From assembly GCA_034440635.1 (NCBI GenBank), contig JAOTON010001136.1, positions 1,550,501 to 1,614,500 of the forward strand: DNA of 64,000 nucleotides, read 5' to 3'. The stretch is from Lepas anatifera (Eukaryota; Arthropoda; Thecostraca; Lepadidae). The notes below the pieces were generated by a model that worked only from the letters and a program-made list of their open reading frames with translations, did no database searches and had not been told where the DNA came from. The position numbers were made by a program, and so were the translations under genes. Positions 24,423 to 36,765 of this stretch are shown here, piece by piece. Each line of letters begins with the position of its first letter. Position 1 is the first letter of the stretch.

Positions 24423-24476
24423 AGTCTCAAGACGAGTTTCTGGCGCTGCGCGAGATCCACTTCGCTCAACTTCCCG
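24379..24476 (+). CDS. timeout: TIMELESS/Timeout exon D (internal)
   Basis: A 98-bp exon after acceptor CTATCTCCTTTCAG, with a near-perfect donor G|GTGAGT at 24477. Its first G completes Arg with exon C. The translation is EVWPEGDAFGTVDIESQDEF followed by LALREIHFAQLP, and one base remains for the next exon. The REVWPEGD(V/A)FG motif and the following acidic, then hydrophobic, helix match the vertebrate TIMELESS segment ending in LKQILSAPLP. In that family an acidic linker follows, then an EKEFNF-type helical block. I looked for that block on the + strand up to 64000 and did not find it, so the gene continues beyond the window, or the downstream part is lost or too divergent for me to see. 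Confidence 0.93.
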
Positions 24477-24577
24477 GTGAGTACAGTACGAAATTCAAGT
24501 CACCAACACTTACTGCTCGTGTTCTGCGCGGCTTGTTGGTGGTTACGCTTTTTCGGAGCAGAGATAAATGTCTGCAT

Positions 24578-24601
24578 ACATATATTATATATATATATAT
24601 A

Positions 24602-24657
<56 letters not shown>

Positions 24658-24790
24658 TATTTTTTTTTTTATATTTATATATATCCCTTTCTCCCTCTCC
24701 TCCTCTCCTCATCTCCCCTCATTTTCTCTTTTCTCCTCTACCTGCCTCCTCCCTCCCTCGTTCTCAATTCTCCCTCCCTCTCATGCTCCC
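24578..24790. repeat. (TA)n microsatellite and pyrimidine tract
   Basis: About 105 bp of TA/TTTA-rich repeat is followed by about 105 bp of CT-rich sequence (CCCTTTCTCCCTCTCCTCC type). Open frames rich in Tyr/Ile or Ser/Leu/Pro here are compositional. Confidence 0.93.
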
Positions 24791-24895
24791 ACTCCATGAT
24801 TCTCTCCTAGCCGACAGTTTTGTTTCATCCGCCGTTTCGCCTCAATTCTCGTCTCTGGCGGCAGCCTTTTGCCCGCTCAGGCCGCTGAGAGCACA

Positions 24896-24923
24896 ATATG
24901 CTATGCAGAGCTGCATAGCATAT
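24896..24923. repeat. Near-perfect 28-bp palindrome
   Basis: A 13-bp arm ATATGCTATGCAG is followed by a 2-base spacer and its exact reverse complement. It could extrude as a hairpin. No function is evident. Confidence 0.85.
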
Positions 24924-24949
24924 AGCTCTTTAGATTGTGTGGGTCCTGG

Positions 24950-27090
24950 GTAAGGGTTTAATCAGATCTGAAATATTTATTCCAGGTCTAAGTTTGTCTA
25001 GATGATTTATTCGCTAAATTGAAATGAGTAAATAATCGGGGAGATAGTGCGAACGAGTTCCCGCAAATCCCGTGCTGGACTAATCAGTACTGAACATATT
25101 GGGTGGATACTTGGGAAACGCTACTAAATTGAAACGCGATGACTGGCGCATCTGACGCTATTGAGGATTGCCTGGTTTGTCTGTGGAGTTCGCAGCAGAT
25201 AGTTTCGCTGCTGCTCATATCGCTGTTATGCCTGGGCATATGAGGGTTGATTTAAGCTTCAGTTTTGATCAGGGCTGGTTGTGTGGCGAGGCGCAGCGCG
25301 TGGAATCAGCTTAGGAACTTCCCGGGGGGCGAGTGCACGGATCAGTCGGCAGCCGAATTAATCGAGTCAACACACACTGTTGACGCCGTCTGATTGCCTG
25401 GCCGAACCTGGCAAACTGCAGAGGAGCAGTGGAACCTGCCTAGTGCCGAACAGCTGGTGGTATCATCGTTGAAGAGGGTGAATTAAGGTAACTGGCCTGT
25501 GTCCCTCCCACGATTTCAGTGCACTGCGGCTCCTCAAGGTGCACATTGACGGCCTTCTACGTCTGCTTCTCTGATGAAATGCGGTTCACATATATCCATA
25601 CATATATTCAGAAAGCACGCAATACACATGGGTTAAAAAACGAGCATATGAGGTAAAACAAGATGAAGCGGTAAGAAACCGATGCCCCACGTTTCAGCAG
25701 GCCAGGGGCAGGTGCAGGCGGGTCAGAGGAGCGAGTGGGTGGCCATGCACACATACGATGCGGTGTACGATGTGGTAATAAATAAATTAAAAAAAGTGTG
25801 TGAGAGAAAAAATAACATAAAATAAAGTCAATTTGCCAGAAACCGCGTCATCATGCACTCCATTTGATATAATCGTCTTCTCCGTTATTAAGACAAAAAA
25901 TTCAAGTTTGCTGTATTGCCATTGCGTAACTGGATGGATACACAGCGTGTAATCTCGGCTTTTAGGCGCTTGAAGTATTGTTCATTATAAAATAAAAATA
26001 CTAGGAGAGGTCCAGCACCCAGCTCTGTTTATTTTGTATTATGTAGTTGGAAATAGTTTCTGTCGTGATCCCTTCACCTGTACTGGTTTCAAACAAACTC
26101 AAATAAATGCGGAAAATTGCCATGCAAGCGGAACACGATGATAAGACACGGCTTGCATGTGTATAAACAGTAACTCACAAGCTGTGTGCACCTCTGCGCC
26201 TCCCAGAAGTTCAGAGCCCGGCTGCCTCCGCCGACGCGACGGCGAAGGGTGGACAGAGCTTCCGAAATGTCGAGAAGCAAACTTGGCTGAATTGAATAGC
26301 CTTTAGAATGCAAAATAGCACCCCAAACTATGTTTTATCTTATAACCAATATTCTGGTGGCATTTCTCTCATAGTTTTTCACTCCCACAAATTTTACCAA
26401 CTGTGTCACAATGTAAAGTTAGCATAGATGCCTGTTGGGCCCAGGCCGGTCACATGACATTGAGATTGGCGGAGGAATGCACGCTGCATGCATTTAACGA
26501 GTCGATAACTGAGTCAGCAAGCCCCAGCGTTCTCTAGGCGTGATAGAAATAGGTTTAAATCTAGAGCATGGTGGTTTTCTAGGCACAACCGTGTAAATGA
26601 GTGCAGCAGATGGACAGCAGCGAATGAAATCCTTGTTTGCGGCGAATGGGCGATATATTAGGACGGGATGGGTCTCTGTGGTCTGGCATTAATGATATAC
26701 ATTGCCAGATATCATTTTACTACAACAAGGAAGACGAGGATGCTCTAAATACTGCTTGGTAGAACAGTTCCGACAGGAGTGAGGCGTCACTGTTCAGGCC
26801 ATAAAACTGACATTGGAGCCGTCCTGAGGCGTTAGTGTAGCGCTGAATCAGCGCCAGGACCATATCGCTGATATGGCTCCCATCGGCGGCGACTGCAGCT
26901 CACGCCGAGCGGCATCTTCTCCGATGATCGGCCATTACCTCTGCCATCAGCCGGCCCAAATCCGCCGCCGCCGCCCTGTTGAAGCGTAATGGAGGCCCGC
27001 GGCTGCTCGGCCTCTCGTTTCCTGCCGCCCACCTCTATTAGCCCGGCAGCGGCTCAAAGACGGACCGCTCTTATGCGCCATTTAGCCGGC
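24950..27090. other. No gene recognised
   Basis: About 2.1 kb of mixed-composition sequence without exon signals, satellite structure or element termini that I can support. The open frame at 26089-26313 (-) lacks any recognisable motif. Confidence 0.5.
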
Positions 27091-27115
27091 ATAAGTGCGC
27101 TGGGACCGGAGACGG

Positions 27116-27370
27116 CAGAGCCGAGCTGTGCGGCTCCCGAGAGCCGCTGAACTGCGAGTCCGGCTCTGTCGGCGGGAGTGCCGCTCCCGAGAGCCGCTGA
27201 ACTGCGAGTGCGGTCCTGTTGGTGAAAGTCCGGGTCCATCAGCAGGAGTGCGGTTTCCAAGAGCCGCTGAGCTGCGAGTGCGGTCCTGTTGGTATCAGCA
27301 GGAGTACGGTTTCCAAGAGCCGCTGAGCTGCGAGTGCGGTCCTGTCGGTGAGAGTGCGGTCCTGTCACCG
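27116..27370. repeat. Minisatellite of GAGCCGCTGA(A/G)CTGCGAGT units
   Basis: Four degenerate units share GAGCCGCTGAACTGCGAGTG followed by CGGTCCTGTTGGT and a variable joiner. Spacing varies between about 55 and 75 bp. Confidence 0.85.
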
Positions 27371-28586
27371 CATTGAAGGGCAAAGCTCTGTTACCTCCTT
27401 AATGCCGTAGAGTGAGGCGCATTGCATGGTTTACCGGTTTGTCATGAGGCTAACGTTGTTATCGAGATGGCTTGTTCTTGAACGCCGCATAGTGATATTG
27501 GGACAGGTATTAAGCGTTGTCATTACGTTACCGTGCTGCCCCATGGTGCCAGGCAGAATGAATACTACAAGGTTAGACGGACTGTTTATATTTCAGTAGT
27601 TGCACCAGGTTTTCCAATAATTAAGTCCGTATAATTAAATGTTTTCCAATGGTTGAAGTCGTATTTCTTTCGTGGCCCACGTTTCCCTCATAAATGCATA
27701 AGATACAAGTTCCAGTATCTCCGAACTGCAGTGACATTGAGGAGCGTCAACGTTTTAACATTTCTCGACGTTTTTTTCTCGTTATCCGCATTTCTCGACG
27801 TTATCCGCATTTTGACCATTGAGTGCACGAGGAATTCAATATCTGAATTCAGTTTTCTATTGCAGCGAAACCCTCTATCGTGTCTTCCATTCATTGGATC
27901 AAGTATGAATGCATTTGACTGTCAGAACTGGGTGCGTCCATCTGGGAGATATTCACTGGTGTTACACTGCATTGTAACTCACCCTATCGACCCGCTATTG
28001 AGTGACAGCGTCGGCCCGGCGGCGGCATCCCCCGGTCCCCTCGGCCTCCGCCGCTGCCTGTTCTGCCAAATGCACGGCTGAGTTATCAGCGCAGCACAGA
28101 CGCGTGCCACCAGTCGAATCGGCTCAGCGGAAGTGGCGCCGCTGAAGAAGCCGGGCGAAGCCTGCAGATAAATGTCATAGCTCCAACTTCGTAAGGCTTG
28201 TAGTTTTACTACCCTCCTCTGAAAACAACGTCGCTTTCCTCAGCTGCCTTTTATTCCTTTTACGTCAGTGTACCCAGTTGTCGACACGGTCGCCGGGAAT
28301 GTAACGTTCTACCTCCTACCCCGTCCTAAGTGCGATAACCCTGTTAAAAATCGCCGCGAACCTGCTGATATATGCTGGATTTTTTCGGCGGCAAATTTTA
28401 CATCGCATTTGCTGTCCAGACTGACTCATTGGTCTTCAGTCCATAGGAATTTCCTCAATTGGGAACGGGTCCTTTTTTCTCCAAAGGCCTGTAGCATTGT
28501 TCCTCCTCAGGTGAAAGCTATTCGCCCTTTTGGAGGTCGTAATAACCCTAAACTAGTTCCACTATGACAGGCAAGAAACTAGAAAA

Positions 28587-28784
28587 GGGACCGGGTGGCC
28601 TGATGGCTTCATTGCCTGCCACTAGATTGGGTGAGCATGGATTAACGTGGGTTCAATTCCCATAGCGGGAAGTCACCTTCAATGTCCCATTTGACCCGGC
28701 GGTGAGGATCGTTTAAACACCCACGCCAATACTTCCTGCAATTAGGCAAGTGTGTATGTTGGGAGTGGTCTGGATGGAATAAAA
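28587..28784 (+). repeat. tRNA-derived SINE, copy 1
   Basis: The A box TGGCCTGATGG (28596-28606) and B box GGTTCAATTCC (28650-28660) sit in a tRNA-like head beginning GGGACCGGGTGGCC. A shared non-tRNA body runs to TGGGAGTGG and a short AT-rich tail. About 200 bp aligns with 39561-39769, so this is a dispersed SINE family transcribed by RNA polymerase III rather than a functional tRNA gene. Confidence 0.85.
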
Positions 28785-28864
28785 GAGTGTCCTGTCTAGT
28801 GGAAAATGTAAGCACTTCGTGCCGGAGAGAGCTTTTCCTTTTGTTAGTCCACAGTGAAAGTATT

Positions 28865-29109
28865 CTGCCGTCTAACTGAAGAGAAGCGTATGTCACATTC
28901 AGATTATTTTACAGGAGAAAGCTTTTTCCGTTTTGCTTAACATTAATGGACCCTTGGGACTGATCTGAAAAGGTGATACAACAAAAAGCGCTGAGGGAAG
29001 TTTATCAAATCATTTAATAGGAAGATGCAGGTTGTCTTTCTGCATCGAATGATATCAAAATATCAAACAACAAAAATGTGACGTACGCTTTTCTTCCGTG
29101 GGATAGAAA
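28865..29109. mobile_element. MITE, copy 2 (CTGCC termini)
   Basis: It begins CTGCCGTCTAACTGAAGAGA. The right end on the opposite strand begins CTATCCCACGGAAGAAAAGC and both arms continue to GTCACATT, an imperfect inverted repeat of about 32 bp. The body is colinear with 13214-13461. The right tip has decayed relative to copy 1. Confidence 0.72.
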
Positions 29110-31607
29110 AAGAGTAACGCTGATTGTTACGATATTACGCCATATTATGCTATTATGATATAGATATTACGCTCATTGTTTTAGTCGCCCACGGCCGTGT
29201 TATGTTTACACAGGTGAGACTGGTACCTGTCGCTTTACCTGCGTGATTAATGGTGGTGAGCTGCGGTAAAATTGTACCATCTTTTTAGATTTCAGATACT
29301 GCAGAAAATGGAAGGGTCAGAAGGATCAGAACTTGAATATATGAGAAGTACCTTTATTAATGCAGCTTCTGGAATTTAAGGATAAATTTTTAAGATATCA
29401 ACTTCATGTTATGGACTAAGGCAGAAGTGATACCCTATTTGTCTGTAAAAAACAAAAAGCTTATGCATTGGAAAAGAGCATAACATTATAAAGACATTCT
29501 ATATCTTGTGAAGAACTCCAAGGCGAAGCATGAATAAATAGTTTTGGGATAGTGGAAAAGTAATTGTTCCTCTCAGTCTTACAACTCCACCCATGTATTT
29601 CCGTGGCCCTGATTGAGGCCCTTGTCACTGCTGGATTCATCAACCTCTCACCCTGGCTGGTCAGGGAAGAGTGTGCGTTTCACGATGTTAACAGTTTTTA
29701 AAAAGGAAATGCCATTCTTATGTTTGCGTGTTATACTATCTTGATTGTCCTGAAGTACAATTTGTATGTAGGTATGTGTGTTCTTTGTGTAAAATGCGAG
29801 TGTTGGGTTTAATTGACTATATTTTGCTGATCAAGAGATTGTTAATCGTCACAGGTCCGAGCCTAGTTCGTTTTATGTGAGTGATACGTCGATATTTTCC
29901 AAAATATGCCAATGGTTAATTTTAGACTGTTTCGCAGACTGCGATAGAAGTTTAGAGAAGTTCAGTACCTGGAATGAACGACTGGCTTCTCACGAAGTTC
30001 GATAAAAATAAACGTGCATAGTATTTTGTGTGGGTATAAGCGGCGTCATGACCAAAATGTTTCATGCAGGGCCAACAGAAGCCGATGAAGGGAAGAAAAT
30101 TAAAATGTATGTCAAATTATTCCCTTATAATGGTCCTGTGGGTAATGAGAGTGGTAACGTCAGGAGCGAATGTGGTCACCGGAGAGTTACAGGCCGCAAC
30201 ATATGTCGAAAGCAGCAGTTTCCGTTCATCAATGGTTTTTGGCAATAGAAGTACGTCACCGTCTTTTGCCACCAATTTTTTAATAAGTCTCTGAAGCGTA
30301 TCCTTGTTGTCAAGTTACGTGTGGAACTTGATAAAGGATGCAGGTACTATATTTCACCGACGTCGACGCCGACGTGCCGCATGGGGCGGTATCGACGTCA
30401 GGTATGTGATAAGTGGGGAAGCACTCCAGGCCGAAAGAAAAATGATAGCAGTATGTCTATATGTCAGTGCTGAATGTGACCCGGGGTTAAAAAATCCGGT
30501 CCGCTGCACCCATACTTCTTGATCCTTCGGGTTGGTAGTGCTTATTTCTGAGCTCGTGGGAACAGACGACTGGTCCCAGTAGATTCGAATGATGTAAACC
30601 ATTGACAGGCTGGTACCCCGCGGGCGCTTGTGCAGGTGAGTAACGTGTGCACGCGAATCTGAAACACCCGGGACATTTTTCTGTATAAGTCTGGATGAGT
30701 AGGACTAATAACGGTCGTGATGATTTCCTCAGCCGTTTTTAAACCAGCTGCCCTCCAAAAGTAGTGTCATTTATCAAAGTTTATTGGATTCGAGCGTCAG
30801 AATGGGAAAGGAATCGTCTGAGGAGATTTCAAAATCACTCAAGCCTGGAGGCACACGTGCGATTTGCGGAGGAGCGTGGTGACGTCAGAAGAAGGGTGGA
30901 CTAATGAACGTAATGGTCATTCTCCAATGGTCGTATTCCTACTCGTTTACCGGTTTTATCGTCGTCGTCATCGCTCTATGTGAACGATCTTCCCTCCTGA
31001 GTATTGTTGCTAGGCTTGGAATTTCCTACGATGTTAGAACTTTCAGAAATGCAAAAAAGAAAAATATAGCCTTAAAAATTATTATGTGTGTTACTGGTTT
31101 TGATCATCTGACTCATTGCTGTCCTTATGTGAACATTGAGCGCGTTCAGAACTTACATAAGCGCCGTGGAAAATATGTTGATTGGTCCCGGAATTCGGGA
31201 AGGTGTCTCCAAGTGTAATCCTTAACAAAAGGAATACCGAGAGTATGCACTGCGTTAGGTACATGCCTATTTGTTCCAGAGAAACAAGTCAAAGCACGAA
31301 GGAAAATAATAGGATTGTGTAAGAGCAGACAAAACATTGGGTTTAAGGGAGTTGAGCGCCCCCAGTACTTTCTACTTTCTTGTCCGATTTCTCAGATACT
31401 AAAATCAGCTTCAGCCAGATTCAGATAACTACCCTTCCCACGAAAGGTTTTAACTCTACTGACAAGTAGATGTACGCTTGGCGGGGTCTAAGAGTGTTTT
31501 ACCACATTTCCTCTCCATTACATTAGGGAGGCACTGAAGCATCACTTGTGCAGTTTTTTTTGGGTTTGCAGTGTAATTGAGGTGGCTAAAGATTCGGGGT
31601 TGCTCTT
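29110..31607. other. No gene recognised
   Basis: About 2.5 kb of unique-looking sequence. A GTGAGT-type donor follows TTGTGCAG at 30637, but no convincing exon precedes it. A frame at 30030-30248 (+) reads like protein in part (ADEGKKIKMYVKLFPYNG) but lacks splice context and homology that I recognise. Confidence 0.45.
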
Positions 31608-33166
31608 TTAACCGTTGCACGTACTCGGGTTTTCGCCACCTTCGCCCTTACAGGGGGTTGTTGCGACCTCCCTCGCGATTGGTCCCTAACTGCCGTAGAG
31701 CTCCGCGGTAAAAACCAGCGTGTTATTCGTTACGGGAACTCGCGGGGAACTCGCGATTGATACCAATTTTTGACCTTAGGTCATAAGGTCACCTTCCAGG
31801 TCAGGTCAATGACCTGATGTTCGCCCTGTTGCGGCCCATTTTGCCGTTTTGACTGCAATTGGCCGGAATTTTGGTAACAAATAACATTTGTATGGCTATT
31901 AAATTGAGAAACGGACATTCACGCGTCGATTCATATGCTATACACCTATGTGACTCATCTAGGTAATGCAGGGGGTGAGGTCAAATGTCAAAGGTCACTG
32001 ACCGTTACAACTCAAAGTTGGCCAATATGTCTAAGTTTCAGTTTCAGAAAGGTAATTTTGGATGCTGAATTCAAATTTAGCACTTTAAACAACGCCAAAG
32101 ACTTCTTTTATCAAAATTTCAGGTCATCAGGTCAATTTCCAGGTCAAGTCAATGACCTGGTTGACCTCAATGAATAGGTAAAAAGGTCAAGTCCATATTG
32201 GAAGCAAGTCAACTTGTTCAGGGTCTACATCATTTGAATGGACTATTCATTAGCCATTCTGCATCATTTATACAAATTTAGTGCCTGTCTAATCATATGT
32301 CACTGAGTACGCCCCCTTTAAGGTCAAATTAGGTCAAAGGTCGAAAAAGGTCAAGTCCGTATTGGAGGAAAAACGTCTTGTTCAGCGTCTTTCTCATGCT
32401 GAAAATTGACTATTCATAAGAAATTTGCATCATGTACGCCAAGTTTCTGTTTCATCATCTGTTATTGCGTACACACCCTTCAAGGCCAAATAGGTCAAAT
32501 TTCGAAAAAGGTCAAGTCCGTAAAATATGCGAACCAACTAGTTTAGTGTCCATATCATTCAAATTGACTATTCATAAGCCATTGTGCATCATTTGCGCCC
32601 AGTAAGTGCTTGCTTCTTCATCTGTTTTTGTTTACACCCCTTCCAAGGTCAAATAAGGTCACAGGTCTAAAAAGGCCAAGTCCGTATCGGACGCAAGTCA
32701 ACTAATTCGGTGTTGATCTCATTTAGAAATGCCGAACCGAAGCACGCATCTGTAGTCGTTATTCAACGCATAGTTATCACTGAGGTCAAGCAAGGTTAAA
32801 TCAAGGTCATTGAAGGTCAAGAAAGGTAATGAAAGGTCGAACCTGATAAAAGTGATCCTCAAAGGCTGGAAGAAAATATTCTGGGCCAGTTCATGAACAA
32901 ATGCTGCAAGAGAACGATGAGAGTCTGGAGCATTCACGTGAAAACGGGTACAGGTGCCCAAATGACCTCAACATGCTTCCACTCTTGAGGTCATAGCTCC
33001 GTTACCTTGAAAGGTAGGAGCAATTTTTTTGCAAAACATGTGCAATGAATGCCGCAAAGGGTATACAAACGCTCAACGCTCTTACTGAAAAAGCTCGTTA
33101 GCTCGTTTTCAATTCTTCAAAAACCTTTGGGGGATTACAATGACCCCCTGTAAGTGCGAGGGTTAA
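31608..33166. mobile_element. 1.56-kb TTAA-flanked element with internal tandem
   Basis: TTAACCGTTGCAC and a CTTACAGGGGGTTGTTG segment at the left are mirrored by TTAACCCTCGCACTTACAGG on the opposite strand at the right. The interior is dense in TGACCT/AGGTCA and holds about 3.3 tandem copies of a 163-bp unit marked by AGGTCAAGTCCGTATTGG at 32185, 32349, 32510 and 32673. There is no transposase. It belongs to the same structural class as the other TTAA-flanked elements in the window. Confidence 0.72.
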
Positions 33167-33968
33167 TACATATGAAAATTATATTTACGGAGTGAAGCTG
33201 CTTAGTTTACGTGAACACCGTGACCAAAGAAGAAGCCTGGTGTCAAGGATTCATACAGCTCGTAAGGCATACCTGATTTTAAAAAGTCCCCATTGGTTGG
33301 AATGTAGAAACAAAGGATGACTGTGGCGGCCTTGCCTACTCAAGTGCACCAGAAAAACTGGGAAAGGGTTGTTTGAAGTATGTAAATTTGTGGATGGCAT
33401 GTCAAATGCTGTTCAAAAGAGGTTATGATGCCCTGCAAAAATGACAAACTAAAGCGTAGATGGTTTTGTTTCTTGTTTCTGCGGGAATATGATTCCTTGT
33501 AAAATTCCCTTGCGTGGTGCTGAATATAAATTTGAAGAAAACAACAACGTAAGATGAAAACTACTGAACCGGTTAAGCAACCCTGTATCGCTTGTATCGG
33601 CTCCTGACAAAGCTGCCCTCTGCCAGAAATGAACATGCACCGGGAATTTCGAGTTCTACATTCCATGCCTCGGTTGCAAAGAAAATACGGACGCTGAAAG
33701 CTCAGAAATCATGATGATAAATTAACCTGAACGAGAAGCGTCTTCTCGAGTACGTATTGTGTAAGTCACTGACGGATCCAAAAATCCATGGTGGGAGGGG
33801 ACAAAAGATGAAATTTTGCCAGCTGTCCGATTTTCTCCGAGTTTCTTAAAACACTGCTTTTCACGATTTGTGATTCTGTTCTGTTCTGTTCTCCCCCTCA
33901 CCCACAAATAACTTGCCCGGTCCACCTCTGATGTAAGTCCTGCCCGCTGGCATTCAAAACTGTAGAAA

Positions 33969-34124
33969 GCATATACAACTACAGAGAAAATTACATTCAG
34001 GATATATAACTCCAGAGAAAATTGCATTCAGGATATACAACTCCAGAGAAAATGGCATTCAGGATATACAACTCCAGAGAAAATTGCATTCAGGATATAC
34101 AACTCCAGAGAAAATTGCATTCAA
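33969..34124. repeat. 31-bp tandem repeat, 5 copies
   Basis: Units of GGATATACAACTCCAGAGAA plus AATTGCATTCA are nearly identical in copies 2-5. The first is more diverged. Confidence 0.95.
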
Positions 34125-34259
34125 CCGTGGTTTGAAAGCGTATAAATGTTCCAATGAAGTATTTCTTACAAAGCATAGGGACGAAGGTGTTATTAACAGG
34201 TCCCACCCTATGGCAATCCTTTAACATAAATTTGAAGTGTCGAAATGTATTGGACAGAA

Positions 34260-34311
<52 letters not shown>

Positions 34312-34340
34312 TCTCACTCTCTTTTCTCTTTCTCTCTCTT
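34260..34340. repeat. (CT)n microsatellite
   Basis: About 40 bp of pure CT is followed by interrupted CT/CTTTT. Ser/Leu-rich open frames across it are artefacts. Confidence 0.96.
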
Positions 34341-34480
34341 AAATTTATTCCAGACTGCTTTTTGCTCCATTCTGTGGAAAGCACAACAGAGCGTCTTTCA
34401 TCAGTTTTCATTAGCACTATGGCCCGGGGTTTTAGCGACCGGCGAGGGCGGCATTATTTACTTGCCCTGCCGCTGGCCCA

Positions 34481-35992
34481 GGTCGTTCTCTGTCAGCCGG
34501 GTGTGGTGCTGCCGACAGCGGTGGCGGTGCCGGCCCGGGTCGTTCTCTGTCAGCCGGGTGTGGTGCTGCCGACAGCGGTGGCGGTGCCGGCCCGGGTCGT
34601 TCTCTGTCAGCCGGGTGTGGTGCTGCCGACAGCGGTGGTGGTGCCGGCCCGGGTCGTTCTCTGTCAGCCGGGTGTGGTGCTGCCGACAGCGGTGGCGGTG
34701 CCGGCCCGGGTCGTTCTCTGTCAGCCGGGTGTGGTGCTGCCGACAGCGGTGGCGGTGCCGGCCCGGGTCGTTCTCTGTCAGCCGGGTGTGGTGCTGCCGA
34801 CAGCGGTGGTGGTGCCGGCCAGGGTCGTTCTCTGTCAGCCGGGTGTGGTGCTGCCGACAGCGGTGGCGGTGCCGGCCCGGGTCGTTCTCTCGGTCAGCCG
34901 GGTGTGGTGCTGCCGACAGCGGTGGTGGTGCCGGCCCGGGTCGTTCTCTCTGTCAGCCGGGTGTGGTGCTGCCGACAGCGTTGTGGCGTTGTGGTGGTGC
35001 CGGCCCGGGTCGTTCTCTGTCAGCCGGGTGTGGTGCTGCCGACAGCGGTGGCGGTGCCGGCCCGGGTCGTTCTCTGTCAGCCGGGTGTGGTGCTGCCGAC
35101 AGCGGTGGTGGTGCCGGCCCGGGTCGTTCTCTGTCAGCCGGGTGTGGTGCTGCCGACAGCGGTAGTGGTGCCGGCCCAGGTCGTTCTCTGTCAGCCGGGT
35201 GTGGTGCTGCCGACATCGTTGTGTGGTGCCGGCCCGGGTTGTTCTCTGTCAGCCGGGTGTGGTGCTGCCGACAGCGGTGGTGGTGCCGGCCCGGGTCGTT
35301 CTCTGTCAGCCGAGTGTGGTGCTGCCGACAGCGGTAGTGGTGCCGGTCCAGGTCGTTCTCTGTCAGCCGGGTGTGGTGCTGCCGACATCGTTGTGTGGTG
35401 CCGGCCCGGGTCGTTCTCTGTCAGCCGGGTGTGGTGCTGCCGACAGCGGTGATGGTGCCGGCCCGGGTCGTTCTCTGTCAGCCGAGTGTGGTGCTGCCGA
35501 CAGCGGTAGTGGTGCCGGCCCAGGTCGTTCTCTGTCAGCCGGGTGTGGTGCTGCCGACATCGTTGTGTGGTGCCGGCCCGGGTCGTTCTCTGTCAGCCGG
35601 GTGTGGTGCTGCCGACAGCGGTGGCGGTGCCGGCCCGGGTCGTTCTCTGTCAGCCGGGTGTGGTGCTGCCGACAGCGGTGATGGTGCCGGCCCGGGTCGT
35701 TCTCTGTCAGCCGGGTGTGGTGCTGCCGACATCGTTGTGTGGTGCCGGCCCGGGTCGTTCTCTGTCAGCCGGGTGTGGTGCTGCCGACATCGTTGTGTGG
35801 TGCCGGCCCGGGTCGTTCTCTGTCAGCCGGGTGTGGTGCTGCCGACATCGTTGTGTGGTGCCGGCCCGGGTCGTTCTCTGTCAGCCGGGTGTGGTGCTGC
35901 CGACAGCGGTGATGGTGCCGCCCCGGGTCGTTCTCTGTCAGCCGGGTGTGGTGCTGCCGACAGCGGTGGCGTTGTGGCGTTGCCGGCCCGGC
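34481..35992. repeat. 57-bp tandem array with 172-bp higher-order period
   Basis: The unit is GTCGTTCTCTGTCAGCCGGG, then TGTGGTGCTGCCGACAGCGG, then TGGCGGTGCCGGCCCGG, 57 bp in all and about 26 copies. A 58-bp variant has ACATCGTTGTGTGGTGCC in place of ACAGCGGTGGCGGTGCC. In the distal half the order 58+57+57 recurs every 172 bp (equivalent points at 35199, 35371, 35543 and 35715). Because 57 is a multiple of three the array is open in several frames on both strands. I do not call a gene. Confidence 0.95.
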
Positions 35993-36741
35993 TCTAATGG
36001 TGAACATTAGCGCGGGATGCCGTGTCTCCCTCGCCGCCCCGTCTGGAAGCTCATTTAAGTCGCATTTGGCGGGATGTGCACTCGGACGACGACTCATTTA
36101 CACTACTGTCACTTCGATGCGACGGCCCGTCTCTGCCCTCCTCGGCTTAATAGCTCTTGCGTTAAAGTAAACACCTAACTGGCTGCAGAAAAATTCGCTG
36201 GAGGAGGCTGCTGTCTCATAATGTGTTTTCTTGCGTTTTGGTTGAGTGGGGTCTGTCTTTAAGTTGAATATTGAGCATAAGATTAGATCGAGTATCTAAT
36301 TTCCGGCATATTACCTTTGGGAAGTCAATGTTTCGAAGCCTTACCCTGATCAAGGGCATCCCCAAAATACATAATGAGCACAATGCGAACCGAATCTGAA
36401 GGCTGCTGTCAAACACCCAGTGCTGTCTGCTACTCTGGGCTCCGATCGGGCTGGGGTCGCAGCGCTGATGCAGATTTGTCTGAAATACCGCCAGAATCTG
36501 ACGTTACTCCCAACACGCTATGACACCTCGTTGCCGTTTTGGCTGAAACCTGGCCTCGTGATGCTTCAGTTATTGCTGCATCGCCTTTCTGTCTTTGCTT
36601 GTTATTTGGCTGGACTGCAGAATATTCTCCCCGCCTACCCGCGCCACTGCCCTCGTACCCGAGCGTGAACCGACCCTGCCACTCTGGCCTGTCCCCCACA
36701 CGTGGAGGCATCCATTCATGGCACGAGCCTTCTCGAGGGAC

Positions 36742-36765
36742 AGTTGGCATTTGCAAATGCCAACT
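36742..36765. promoter_or_regulatory. Perfect 24-bp palindrome with octamer-like core
   Basis: The arm AGTTGGCATTTG is followed at once by its exact reverse complement, so the centre reads ATTTGCAAAT. Two further copies of ATTGCAAATGCATT follow within about 60 bp (near 36774 and 36805). The cluster resembles octamer-type homeodomain binding sites, but no adjacent gene start is seen, so a regulatory role is only a guess. Confidence 0.35.

Noticed and set aside
28587..28670. Functional tRNA gene
   Set aside because: A and B boxes are present, but a non-tRNA body continues and the sequence is repeated elsewhere, which indicates a SINE.
34237..36010. Open frames of 150-366 codons with RVWCCRQRW or VVLPTAV repeats
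   Set aside because: Products of the 57-bp minisatellite, open in several frames on both strands.
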